Positions 1-11,400 of a stretch of 64,000 bases of DNA are shown here, piece by piece. The notes under the pieces are model-generated. The model was not told the DNA's origin and did not search any database. It saw only the letters and a program-made list of their open reading frames with translations. Position numbers and translations under genes: made by a program. Each line of letters starts with the position of its first letter. Within the stretch, counting starts at the first letter, position 1. The stretch comes from Atherinomorus stipes (taxonomy: Eukaryota; Chordata; Actinopteri; Atheriniformes; Atherinidae): assembly GCA_023101725.1 (NCBI GenBank), contig JALJCO010003880.1, positions 126,312 to 190,311 of the forward strand, in the 5' to 3' direction.

Positions 1-1668
1 GAAGGAGAAGGAGAAGCAGAAGGAGAAGCAGAAGGAGAAGGAGAAGCAGAAGCCGAAGCAGCCGGAGAAGCCGAAGCAGCCGGAGAAGCCGAAGCAGCCG
101 GAGAAGCAGAAGGAGAAGGAGAAGGAGAAGCAGAAGCAGAAGCAGACGCAGAAGGAGAAGCAGAAGGAGAAGGAGACGCAGAAGCAGAAGAGACGCAGAA
201 GCAGAAGGAGAAGCAGAAGTAGAAGCAGAAGGAGAAGCAGAAGGAGAAGGAGAAGCAGAAGGAGAAGGAGAAGCAGAAGGAGAAGGAGAAGCAGAAGGAG
301 AAGGAGAAGCAGAAGGAGAAGGAGAAGCAGAAGCCGAAGCAGCCGGAGAAGCCGAAGCAGCCGGAGAAGCCGAAGCAGCCGGAGAAGCAGAAGGAGAAGG
401 AGAAGGAGAAGCAGAAGGAGAAGCCGAAGCAGAAGGAGAAGCCGAAGGAGAAGCAGAAGGAGAAGCAGAAGCAGAAGGAGAAGCAGAAGGAGAAGCAGAA
501 GCAGGAGGAGAAGCCGAAGCAGAAGGAGAAGCAGAAGGAGAAGCCGAAGCAGAAGGAGAAGCAGAAGGAGAAGCCGAAGGAGAAGCAGAAGCAGAAGGAG
601 ACGCAGAAGCAGAAGGAGAAGCAGAAGGAGAAGCAGAAGGAGAAGCAGAAGCAGAAGGAGAAGCAGAAGGAGAAGCAGAAGGAGAAGCAGAAGGAGAAGC
701 AGAAGGAGAAGGAGACGCAGAAGGAGACGCAGAAGGAGAAGGAGAAGCAGAAGGAGAAGCAGAAGGAGAAGCAGAAGGAGAAGCAGAAGCAGAAGGAGAA
801 GCAGAAGGAGAAGCAGAAGGAGAAGCAGAAGGAGACGCAGAAGGAGAAGCAGAAGGAGAAGGAGACGCAGAAGGAGACGCAGAAGGAGAAGCAGAAGGAG
901 AAGGAGACGCAGAAGGAGACGCAGAAGCAGGAGAAGCAGAAGCAGAAGCAGAAGGAGAAGCAGAAGGAGAAGCTGAAGGAGAAGCAGAAGGAGAAGGAGA
1001 AGCAGAAGGAGAAGCAGAAGGAGAAGCCGAAGCAGAAGGAGAAGCCGAAGGAGAAGCAGAAGGAGAAGCAGAAGCAGAAGGAGAAGCAGAAGGAGAAGCA
1101 GAAGCAGGAGAAGCAGAAGCAGAAGCAGAAGGAGAAGCAGAAGGAGAAGGAGAAGGAGAAGCAGAAGGAGAAGCAGAAGCAGAAGCAGAAGCAGAAGCAG
1201 AAGGAGAAGGAGAAGCAGAAGGAGAAGGAGAAGGAGAAGCAGAAGGAGAAGCAGAAGGAGAAGCAGAAGGAGAAGCCGAAGCAGAAGGAGAAGCCGAAGG
1301 AGAAGCCGAAGGAGAAGCAGAAGCAGAAGGAGAAGCAGAAGGAGAAGCAGAAGGAGAAGCAGAAGGAGGAGAAGCAGAAGCAGAAGCAGAAGGAGAAGCA
1401 GAAGGAGAAGGAGAAGGAGAAGGAGAAGCAGAAGGAGAAGGAGAAGCAGAAGCAGAAGCAGAAGGAGAAGCAGAAGGAGAAGCAGAAGTAGAATTAGAAG
1501 TAGAAGCAGAAGCAGAAGCAGAAGGAGAAGGAGAAGCAGAAGGAGAAGGAGAAGGAGAAGGAGAAGCAGAAGGAGAAGGAGAAGCAGAAGCAGAAGCAGA
1601 AGGAGAAGCAGAAGGAGAAGCAGAAGTAGAATTAGAAGTAGAAGCAGAAGCAGAAGGAGAAGGAGAAG
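1..1668. repeat. GAAGGA/GAAGCA hexamer array (purine-rich)
   Basis: About 1.67 kb of interspersed GAAGGA, GAAGCA and GAAGCC hexamers, plus rare GAGACGCA and GTAGAATTA variants, cut by the window start. The plus strand is almost all purine, so the ids-sense strand is a long polypyrimidine tract (CTTCTCCTTCTG type) inside the ids intron after exon 10. Confidence 0.95.
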
Positions 1669-1921
1669 TCGGATTGAGAGGCAGCTGATGAGCCGACGTC
1701 AGGCTGCCAAACTGTTGCACGCAGACTTGAACCCACAGCAGGAGTCGGACTCATGAATATTTCAGCTCAACGGCAGCAGCTTGGTGCCGGCGAGGCAGCG
1801 GGCGAGTTAATGCCCGACCTTCATTCATTCTCACTCCGAGTTCATAATCAGCTCGCTGTGTGAAAACCACACCAGAGACGACAGCGATGAAGCATTTCTG
1901 CTTTCCCGGGAGCAGCTTTAC
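1669..1921. other. ids intron sequence after exon 10
   Basis: Ordinary-looking intron sequence between the exon 10 donor and the hexamer array. No trace of the missing ids C-terminal exon was found. Confidence 0.7.
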
Positions 1922-2038
1922 CTGGGGGGCATCAGCGGGCCGAGGATACTGACTGAAGGCGATGAGTTCTGCGTTCTTTGCTCTCTCTTTGTGCTGAAAT
2001 GTGTGGGCCAGGTTCCTTCCCTCTGTGCACAGCTCCAC
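1922..2038 (-). CDS. ids: ids coding exon 10 (second part of the human terminal exon)
   Basis: It encodes [20 protein letters not shown], then [16 protein letters not shown], matching human VELCREGKNL and ELIAYSQYPRPSDIPQ. It is 117 bp, phase 0 at both ends, with acceptor GCTTTCAG and donor CAG/GTAAAG. The remaining C-terminus (around human MGYSIRT to the stop) was not found between 1 and 1921 and must lie beyond the window. Confidence 0.93.
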
Positions 2039-5000
2039 CTGAAAGCAACGAGCACAGCGTGAAGGAGGCGAGGCGTCAGAGTCACGGTCACATCAGGCAT
2101 GTTTGGATCTGCACGGAGAACACAGCTGTCAAACCAATGAAATACAGGACTGCAGAATTATTAGGCAAGTGAGTATTCTGACCACATCATCCTCTTTATG
2201 CATGTTGTCTTACTCCAAGCTGTATCGGCCCAAAGTCGACTACCAACTAAGCATATCAGGTGACGTGCATCTCTGTAATGAGAAGGGGTGTGGTCTAATG
2301 ACATCATCACCCTATATCAGGTGTATTAGGCAAACAGAATTATTAGGCAACTTCCTTTCCTTTGGCAAAATGGGTCATAGAGGGACTTGACAGGCTCTGA
2401 AAAGTCAGAAATAGTGAGATATCTTGCAGAGGGATGCAGCACTCTTAAAATGTCCAAGCTTCTGAAGCGTGATCATCCAACAATCAAGCGTTTCATTCAA
2501 AATAGTCAACAGGGTCGCAAGAAACGTGGAAAAACCAAGGCACAAAATAACTGCCCATGAACTGAGAAAAGTCAAGCGTGCAGCTGCAAAGATGCCACTT
2601 GCCAGCAGTTTTTCCATATTTCAGAGCTGCAGCATCACTGGAGTGCCCAAAAGCACAAGGTGTGCAACACTCAGAGACATGGCCAAGGTAAGAAAGGCTG
2701 AAAAACCACCACCACTGAACAAGACACACAAGCTGAAACGTCAAGACAGGGCCAAGAAATATCTCAGACTGATTTTTCTAAGGTTTTATGGACTGATGAC
2801 ATGAGAGTGAGTCTGGATGGGCCAGATGGATGGGCCCGTGGCTGGATCGGTAAAGGCCAGAGAGCTCCAGTCCCACTGAGACACCAGCAAGGTGGAGGTG
2901 GGGTACTGGTATGGGCCGGATGGATGGGCCCGTGGCTGGATCGGTAAAGGCCAGAGAGCTCCAGTCCCACTCAGACGCCAGCAAGGTGGAGGTAGGGTAC
3001 TGGTATGGGCCTGATGGATGGGCCCGTGGTGGATCGGTAAAGGCCAGAGAGCTCCAGTCCCACTCAGACACCAGCAAGGTGGAGGTGGGGTACTGGTATG
3101 GGCCAGATGGATGGGCCCGTGGCTGGATCGGTAAAGGCCAGAGAGCTCCAGTCCCACTCAGACGCCAGCAAGGTGGAGGTGGGGTACTGGTATGGGCCAG
3201 ATGGATGGGCCCGTGGCTGGATCGGTAAAGGCCAGAGAGCTCCAGTCCCACTCAGACGCCAGCAAGGTGGAGGTGGGGTACTGGTATGGGCCAGATGGAT
3301 GGGCCCGTGGCTGGATCGGTAAAGGCCAGAGAGCTCCAGTCCCACTCAGACGCCAGCAAGGTGGAGGTGGGGTACTGGTATGGGCCAGATGGATGGGCCC
3401 GTGGCTGGATCGGTAAAGGCCAGAGAGCTCCAGTCCCACTCAGACGCCAGCAAGGTGGAGGTGGGGTACTGGTATGGGCCAGATGGATGGGCCCGTGGCT
3501 GGATCGGTAAAGGCCAGAGAGCTCCAGTCCCACTCAGACGCCAGCAAGGTGGAGGTGGGGTACTGGTATGGGCCAGATGGATGGGCCCGTGGCTGGATCG
3601 GTAAAGGCCAGAGAGCTCCAGTCCCACTCAGACGTCAGCAAGGTGGAGGTGGGGTACTGGTATGGGCTGGTATCATCAGAGATGAGCTTGTGGGGCCTTT
3701 TCGGGTTGAGGATGGAGACAAGCTCAACTCCCAGTCCTACTGCCAGTTTCTGGAAGACACCTTCTTCAAGCAGTGGTACAGGAAGAAGTCCGCATCCTTC
3801 AGGAAAAACATGATTTTCATGCAGGACAATGCTCCATCACACGCATCCAAGTACTCCACAGCGTGGCTGCAAGAAAGGCTCTAAAAGAAGAAAAACTAAT
3901 GACATGGCCTCCTTGTTCACCTGATCTGAACCCCATAGAGAACCTGTGGTCCCTCATCAAATGTGAGATTCACAAGGAGGGAAAACAGTCCACCTCTCTG
4001 AACAGTGTCTGGGAGGCTGTGGTTGCTGCTGCACGCAATGTTGATGGTGAACAGATCAAAACACTGACAGGATCCATGGATGGCAGCTTTTCAGTGTCCT
4101 TGCAAAGAAAGGTGGCCATATTGGTCACTGATTTGTTTTTGTTTGGTTTTTGAATGTCAGAAATGTTTATTTGTGAATGTTGAGCTGTTATATTGGTTTC
4201 CCTGCTGAAAATAAATCATTGAAATGGGGATATATTTGTTTGTTAAGTTGCCTAATACACCTGATGTAGGGTGATAATGTCATTAGACCACACCCCTTCT
4301 CATTACAGAGATGCACATCAGCTGATATGATTAATTGGTAGTAGCTTTGGGCCGATACAGCTTGGAGTAAGACAACATGCATAAAGAGGATGATGATGTC
4401 ACAATACTCATTTGCCTAATAATTCTGCACTCCCTGTACATTTTGAATCAATGAAGCACCAAGTGAAGCAGTGATGACATTTGAAGTTTGGGACGTCATT
4501 GGTCGTAATGACGCTCTGATACGAGCCGGAGCCGTCGCTCGTGTAGCCGACTGAAGCTGAACGGTTAAATTTCAGGTTAAAGAGGTGAAGCGGACTTTCC
4601 AGAGGTCACGTTTTCCACCTGCAGGTGAAGCAATCCTTCCACCCCAGGGTCGCCCCCCTGCTGGGCATATCCAGGATATCTTCAGAGGAATGCAGACGTG
4701 AAACATGACTCAGACACCAGAGCCCGTCGGCCTGAATCAGCCGAGGCAGAGCTCAGAGCTGCATCGTTCCTCACAGCTACAGCTACAGCCTCAGCCCGTC
4801 GGCTCGGGCGGGAACCTGGGAATGCAGCAGGAATGTGATGAACGGTACCTGGAAGGACACGTCAGGACAGCGTTCAGGAGCTCGGAGACCAGCGAGCTGA
4901 GAGACGGTGACGAAGACGTCCACCAGCTCCACCATGTTTCTGATCTCTCTGGCATCTAAGAGTGAAGGAGTCACATGGTTAGAGATTCACCGAAAAACAG

Positions 5001-5370
5001 GCAGCGGAAATATTCTGACTTAACCCTTAAAACTCCAGACACTTCTTATATATATATATATTTTTTTTTATATCTCAGTGGTTCTCAAACTGGGGGGCGG
5101 GCTCCCCCAAGGGGGGCTCAGGGTTCTGTCAGGGGGCCCAGCCAGGTCTATAGTTTTTGTACTTCTAACAAAAAAATGGGCATATTCTTTAAAGTACTAA
5201 TGAACAAATGATGACTCAAAGGCACTTCCCGCCCCCCAAATGCAGCGCATTTTTTCATGCATCTCATGGTAAATGTTTGGGTGCATGTGGTAGCAGTGGT
5301 GGGATGGGGGGCTTGAAATTATAATTTCCAATGACAAGGGGGCCCTACAAAAAAAGTTTGAGAACCACTG

Positions 5371-5419
<49 letters not shown>

Positions 5420-8400
5420 CTGGTTTTCTATCCCTGTGGGGTACATCCATTGACATAATGCATTCCGTAGCCCCTGACCCTAAACCTAACCCTTGTCCTA
5501 ATCCTAACCAAAGCCTAATTGTAACTTAATCTCTAAAACCTAATCTTGACCCTCAAAACGGGGTTCGTACCAGTGGGGACCCACGAAAGCAAAATGTCCT
5601 CAGTGATGGTAAAATACAGAAAACGGTCCCCATAATGTAGCATAAACACGCCCACACACACACACACAGTGAAGTGTGTGCCAACACACCTGATGTATGC
5701 AGACACGGATACCGGCTTAAACACAAATATCAGCGGGCTGATGCATCCATCCAGCCTTCATCTCATCACAGTTTCTGTACGGTAAAAAGAAAACTGCAGA
5801 CCCCCCCCCCCCCCCGGTGCTCTTTGGGGACCCCAGGTTGGGAACTGACCTTGAGGGTAAGTTATCGATCACACAGAGTTAAACACTACCGTTCCCGAGA
5901 CACCGTTGACAGTACAGGCTAGAGGTGTCCAGCTGTGGTCCTGGGGGGCCGCAGTCCTGCAGGTTTACATGTTTCTCTGCTCCAACGGCTCCAGCAAAGC
6001 TGACCCACCAACCTGCAGCAGGAAGCATCCAAACCTGCAGCAGAAACATCCAAACCTGCAGCGGAAGCATCCAAACCTGCAGCAGGAAGCATCCAAACCT
6101 GCAGCAGAAACATCCAAACCTGCAGCAGGAAACATCCAAACCTGCAGCAGGAAACATCCAAACCTGCAGCAGAAGCATCCAAACCTGCAGCAGAAACATC
6201 CAAACCTGCAGCAGAAGCATCCAAACCTGCAGCAGAAACATCCAAACCTGCAGCAGAAGCATCCAAACCTGCAGCAGAAGCATCCAAACCTGCAGCAGAA
6301 GCATCCAAACCTGCAGCAGAAGCATCCAAACCTGCAGCAGAAACATCCAAACCTGCAGCAGAAACATCCAAACCTGCAGCAGGAAACATCCAAACCTGCA
6401 GCAGGAAACATCCAAACCTGCAGCAGGAAACATCCAAACCTGCAGCAGGAAACATCCAAACCTGCAGCAGGAAACATCCAAACCTGCAGCAGAAACATCC
6501 AAACCTGCAGCAGGAAACATCCAAACCTGCAGCAGGAAGCATCTAAACCTGCATCCAAACCTGCAGCAGAAGCATCCAAACCTGCAGCAGAAGCATCCAA
6601 ACCTGCAGCAGGAAGCATCCAAACCTGCAGCAGAAGCATCCAAACCTGCAGCAGAAGCATCCAAACCTGCAGCAGAAACATCCAAACCTGCAGCAGGAAA
6701 CATCCAAACCTGCAGCAGGAAACATCCAAACCTGCAGCAGGAAACATCCAAACCTGCAGCAGGAAGCATCCAAACCTGCAGCAGGAAACATCCAAACCTG
6801 CAGCAGGAAGCAGGAAGCATCCAAACCTGCAGCAGAAACATCCAAACCTGCAGCAGAAACATCCAAACCTGCAGCAGAAACATCCAAACCTGCAGCAGAA
6901 GCATCCAAACCTGCAGCAAGAAACATCCAAACCTGCAGCAGGAAACATCCAAACCTGCAGCAGAAACATCCAAACCTGCAGCAGGAAACATCCAAACCTG
7001 CAGCAGGAAACATCCAAACCTGCAGCAGAAACATCCAAACCTGCAGCAGAAACATCCAAACCTGCAGCAGGAAACATCCAAACCTGCAGCAGGAAACATC
7101 CAAACCTGCAGCAGGAAACATCCAAACCTGCAGCAGGAAACATCCAAACCTGCAGCAGGAAACATCCAAACCTGCAGCAGAAGCATCCAAACCTGCAGCA
7201 AGAAACATCCAAACCTGCAGCAGGAAACATCCAAACCTGCAGCAGGAAACATCCAAACCTGCAGCAGGAAACATCCAAACCTGCAGCAGAAACATCCAAA
7301 CCTGCAGCAGAAGCATCCAAACCTGCAGCAGGAAGCATCCAAACCTGCAGCAGAAACATCCAAACCTGCAGCAGAAGCATCCAAACCTGCAGCAGAAGCA
7401 TCCAAACCTGCAGCAGAAGCATCCAAACCTGCAGCAGAAGCATCCAAACCTGCAGCAGAAACATCCAAACCTGCAGCAGAAGCATCCAAACCTGCAGCAG
7501 GAAACATCCAAACCTGCAGCAGGAAACATCCAAACCTGCAGCAGGAAACATCCAAACCTGCAGCAGGAAACATCCAAACCTGCAGCAGGAAGCATCTAAA
7601 CCTGCATCCAAACCTGCAGCAGAAGCATCCAAACCTGCAGCAGAAGCATCCAAACCTGCAGCAGGAAACATCCAAACCTGCAGCAGAAGCATCCAAACCT
7701 GCAGCAAGAAACATCCAAACCTGCAGCAGGAAACATCCAAACCTGCAGCAGGAAACATCCAAACCTGCAGCAGAAGCATCCAAACCTGCAGCAAGAAACA
7801 TCCAAACCTGCAGCAGGAAACATCCAAACCTGCAGCAGGAAGCATCCAAACCTGCAGCAGGAAGCATCCAAACCTGCAGCAGGAAGCATCCAAACCTGCA
7901 GCAGGAAACATCCAAACCTGCAGCAGAAACATCCAAACCTGCAGCAGAAACATCCAAACCTGCAGCAGGAAACATCCAAACCTGCAGCAGAAACATCCAA
8001 ACCTGCAGCAGAAGCATCCAAACCTGCAGCAGAAACATCCAAACCTGCAGCAGGAAGCATCCAAACCTGCAGCAGAAGCATCCAAACCTGCAGCAGAAAC
8101 ATCCAAACCTGCAGCAGAAACATCCAAACCTGCAGCAGAAGCATCCAAACCTGCAGCAGGAAACATCCAAACCTGCAGCAGAAACATCCAAACCTGCAGC
8201 AGAAACATCCAAACCTGCAGCAGAAGCATCCAAACCTGCAGCAGAAGCATCCAAACCTGCAGCAGAAACATCCAAACCTGCAGCAGGAAGCATCCAAACC
8301 TGCAGCAGAAGCATCCAAACCTGCAGCAGAAACATCCAAACCTGCAGCAGGAAGCATCCAAACCTGCAGCAGAAGCATCCAAACCTGCAGCAGAAGCATC

Positions 8401-11400
8401 CAAACCTGCAGCAGAAGCATCCAAACCTGCAGCAGGAAACATCCAAACCTGCAGCAGAAGCATCCAAACCTGCAGCAGAAGCATCCAAACCTGCAGCAGA
8501 AACATCCAAACCTGCAGCAGAAGCATCCAAACCTGCAGCAGAAACATCCAAACCTGCAGCAGGAAGCATCCAAACCTGCAGCAGAAGCATCCAAACCTGC
8601 AGCAGAAGCATCCAAACCTGCAGCAGAAGCATCCAAACCTGCAGCAGAAACATCCAAACCTGCAGCAGAAGCATCCAAACCTGCAGCAGAAGCATCCAAA
8701 CCTGCAGCAGAAACATCCAAACCTGCAGGACAGCGGCCCCCGGAGACGGCCCTGATCGGAGCGACAGCGCTGAGGACTGCAGGAAAGCTGGAGGAGTTTC
8801 ATCAGCAGCTGCAGGCGGATAAAACCAGCCTTCAACATGAAAGTGGATCCTCGTCTCAGCACTTCTCTCACCTCATGTCAGAGACAAAGTTCATTTGGCT
8901 CAGTAGAAAATGTAGAGAAACATCTTTACTCCCCTTCTTGTGGCTTCACGTGCGTCATACTAACGTAAAAGTGATGGCAGTGGTAGTAAACCTGCCGTCG
9001 GTGAGGCCTTACTCGTGAAGCTGGCATCCGTCTGGCTGAAAACATCAATGAAGGGGAAAGCCGGCTCTCCCGGCCAGCTGGGGATGGAGGTGAGCCCAGG
9101 AACAGACATGATGAGCGGGACACGCGTCGTCACGTCGAAATTCGAGTATTTAGCCCATTCTCCGTGTTCGCCCAGAGACCAGCCTGCAGCAAGACGGACA
9201 CGAACAGAGGGGTTAGGACGCTGAGGCAGAGCTGAGGGGAACGCCAGACGCCTCCAGCTCATCTTCCGTTAAAAGTTCATGAAGTTAATGTTGAACAGTC
9301 GCAGGAAGAATTCAGGTTAGCAGGATGGAAAATGGAGCATCCGAGTCAGACAGCTGTAATGAAGAGAGGAAGAGTTTCAGACAGACAGCTGCTGTAGGAG
9401 GAGACGGAGCCGATGCTGGCGCACTACTGCGAACTACTGCGCACTGCTGCGCACTACTGCAAACTACTGCGCACTACTGCGCACTGCTGCGCACTACTGC
9501 GAACTACTGCGCACTACTGCGCACTACTGCAAACTACTGCGCACTACTGCGCACTACTGCGCACTACTGCGAACTACTGCGAACTACTGCGAACTACTGC
9601 GCACTACTGCGAACTACTGCGAACTACTGCGAACTACTGCGCACTACTGCCACCTGGTGGAGAAACGCCGGAACAGCAAGGCTGCACGTTAGAGCCGCGG
9701 TGCTCCACCTTAATCATGATGGGCCCAGGTTCCAGTCCAAACTGGCCCAGGTTCCAGGTTCCAGTCCAAACTGGCCCAGGTTCCAGGGTCCAGTCCAAAC
9801 TGGCCCAGGTTCCAGGGTCCAGTCCAAACCGGCCCAGGGTCCAGTCCAAACCGGCCCAGGTTCCAGTCCAAACCGGCCCAGGTTCCAGTCCAAACTGGCC
9901 CAGGTTCCAGTCCAAACTGGCCCAGGTTCCAGGGTCCAGTCCAAACTGGCCCAGGGTCCAGTCCAAACCGGCCCAGGGTCCAGTCCAAACCGGCCCAGGG
10001 TCCAGTCCAAACCGGCCCAGGGTCCAGTCCAAACCGGCCCAGGGTCCAGTCCAAACCGGCCCAGGGTCCAGTCCAAACCGGCCCAGGGTCCAGTCCAAAC
10101 CGGCCCAGGTTCCAGTCCAAACCGGCCCAGGTTCCAGTCCAAACTGGCCCAGGTTCCAGTCCAAACTGGCCCAGGTTCCAGTCCAAACTGGCCCAGGTTC
10201 CAGTCCAAACTGGCCCAGGTTCCAGTCCAAACTGGCCCAGGTTCCAGTCCAAACTGGCCCAGGTTCCAGTCCAAACTGGTCCAGGGCCCAGGTTCCAGTC
10301 CAAACTGGTCCAGGGCCCAGGTTCCAGTCCAAACTGGTCCAGGGCCCAGGTTCCAGTCCAAACTGGTCCAGGGCCCAGGTTCCAGTCCAAACTGGTCCAG
10401 GGCCCAGGTTCCAGTCCAAACTGGCCCAGGGTCCAGTCCAAACTGGTCCAGGATCCAGGTTCCAGTCCAAACTGGCCCAGGTTCCAGTCCAAACTGGCCC
10501 AGGGTCCAGGTTCCAGTCCAAACTGGCCCAGGTTCCAGTCCAAACTGGCCCAGGTTCCAGTCCAAACTGGCCCAGGGTCCAGTCCAAACTGGCCCAGGTT
10601 CCAGGTTCCAGTCCAAACGGGCCCAGGTTCCAGGCTCCAGTCCAAACTGGCCCAGGTTCCAGTCCAAACTGGTCCAGGATCCAGGTTCCAGTCCAAACTG
10701 GTCCAGGGCCCAGGTTCCAGTCCAAACTGGTCCAGGTTCCAGGTTCCAGTCCAAACTGGCCCAGGGTCCAGTCCAAACTGGTCCAGGTTCCAGGTTCCAG
10801 TCCAAACTGGCCCAGGTTCCAGTCCAAACTGGCCCAGGGTCCAGTCCAAACTGGTCCAGGTTCCAGTCCAAACGGGCCCAGGTTCCAGTCCAAACGGGCC
10901 CAGGTTCCAGGTTCCAGTCCAAACTGGCCCAGGTTCCAGTCCAAACTGGCCCAGGTTCCAGTCCAAACTGGTCCAGGATCCAGGTTCCAGTCCAAACTGG
11001 CCCAGGGTCCAGGTTCCAGTCCAAACTGGTCCAGGGTCCAGTCCAAACTGGCCCAGGTTCCAGTCCAAACGGGCCCAGGTTCCAGTCCAAACTGGTCCAG
11101 GATCCAGGTTCCAGTCCAAACTGGCCCAGGGTCCAGGTTCCAGTCCAAACTGGCCCAGGGTCCAGGTTCCAGTCCAAACTGGCCCAGGGTCCAGGTTCCA
11201 GTCCAAACTGGTCCAGGGTCCAGTCCAAACTGGTCCAGGTTCCAGGTTCCAGTCCAAACTGGTCCAGGATCCAGTCCAAACGGGCCCAGGTTCCAGGTTC
11301 CAGTCCAAACTGGTCCAGGATCCAGTCCAAACGGGCCCAGGTTCCAGTCCAAACTGGTCCAGGTTCCAGTCCAAACGGGCCCAGGTTCCAGTCCAAACTG

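Larger units (their letters stand above)
2143..4438. mobile_element. Tc1/mariner-type transposon with long terminal inverted repeats, inactive
   Basis: The ends are TA-flanked and inverted: TACAGGACTGCAGAATTATT on the left and, reversed, TACAGGGAGTGCAGAATTAT on the right. Similarity continues inward for about 190 bp on each side (2143-2336 and 4245-4438), an IR/DR-like layout. Inside is a decayed plus-strand transposase broken by a 94-bp minisatellite. It sits in the ids intron between exons 9 and 10. Confidence 0.93.

Noticed and set aside
1..1921. Last coding exon of ids
   Set aside because: Searched for the expected MGYSIRT-like and stop region in minus-strand frames and found only hexamer repeat and plain intron, so it is taken to lie outside the window.
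1751..2038. 95-codon minus frame as a separate small gene
   Set aside because: Only its first 39 codons are coding (ids exon 10). The rest reads through the GTAAAG donor into the intron.
5879..8871. Five overlapping open frames of 350 to 968 codons on both strands
   Set aside because: All are readings of the 21/22-bp minisatellite, which lacks stops. They are open in several frames and on both strands, with only LQQKHPN or AAGLDVS type repeats.
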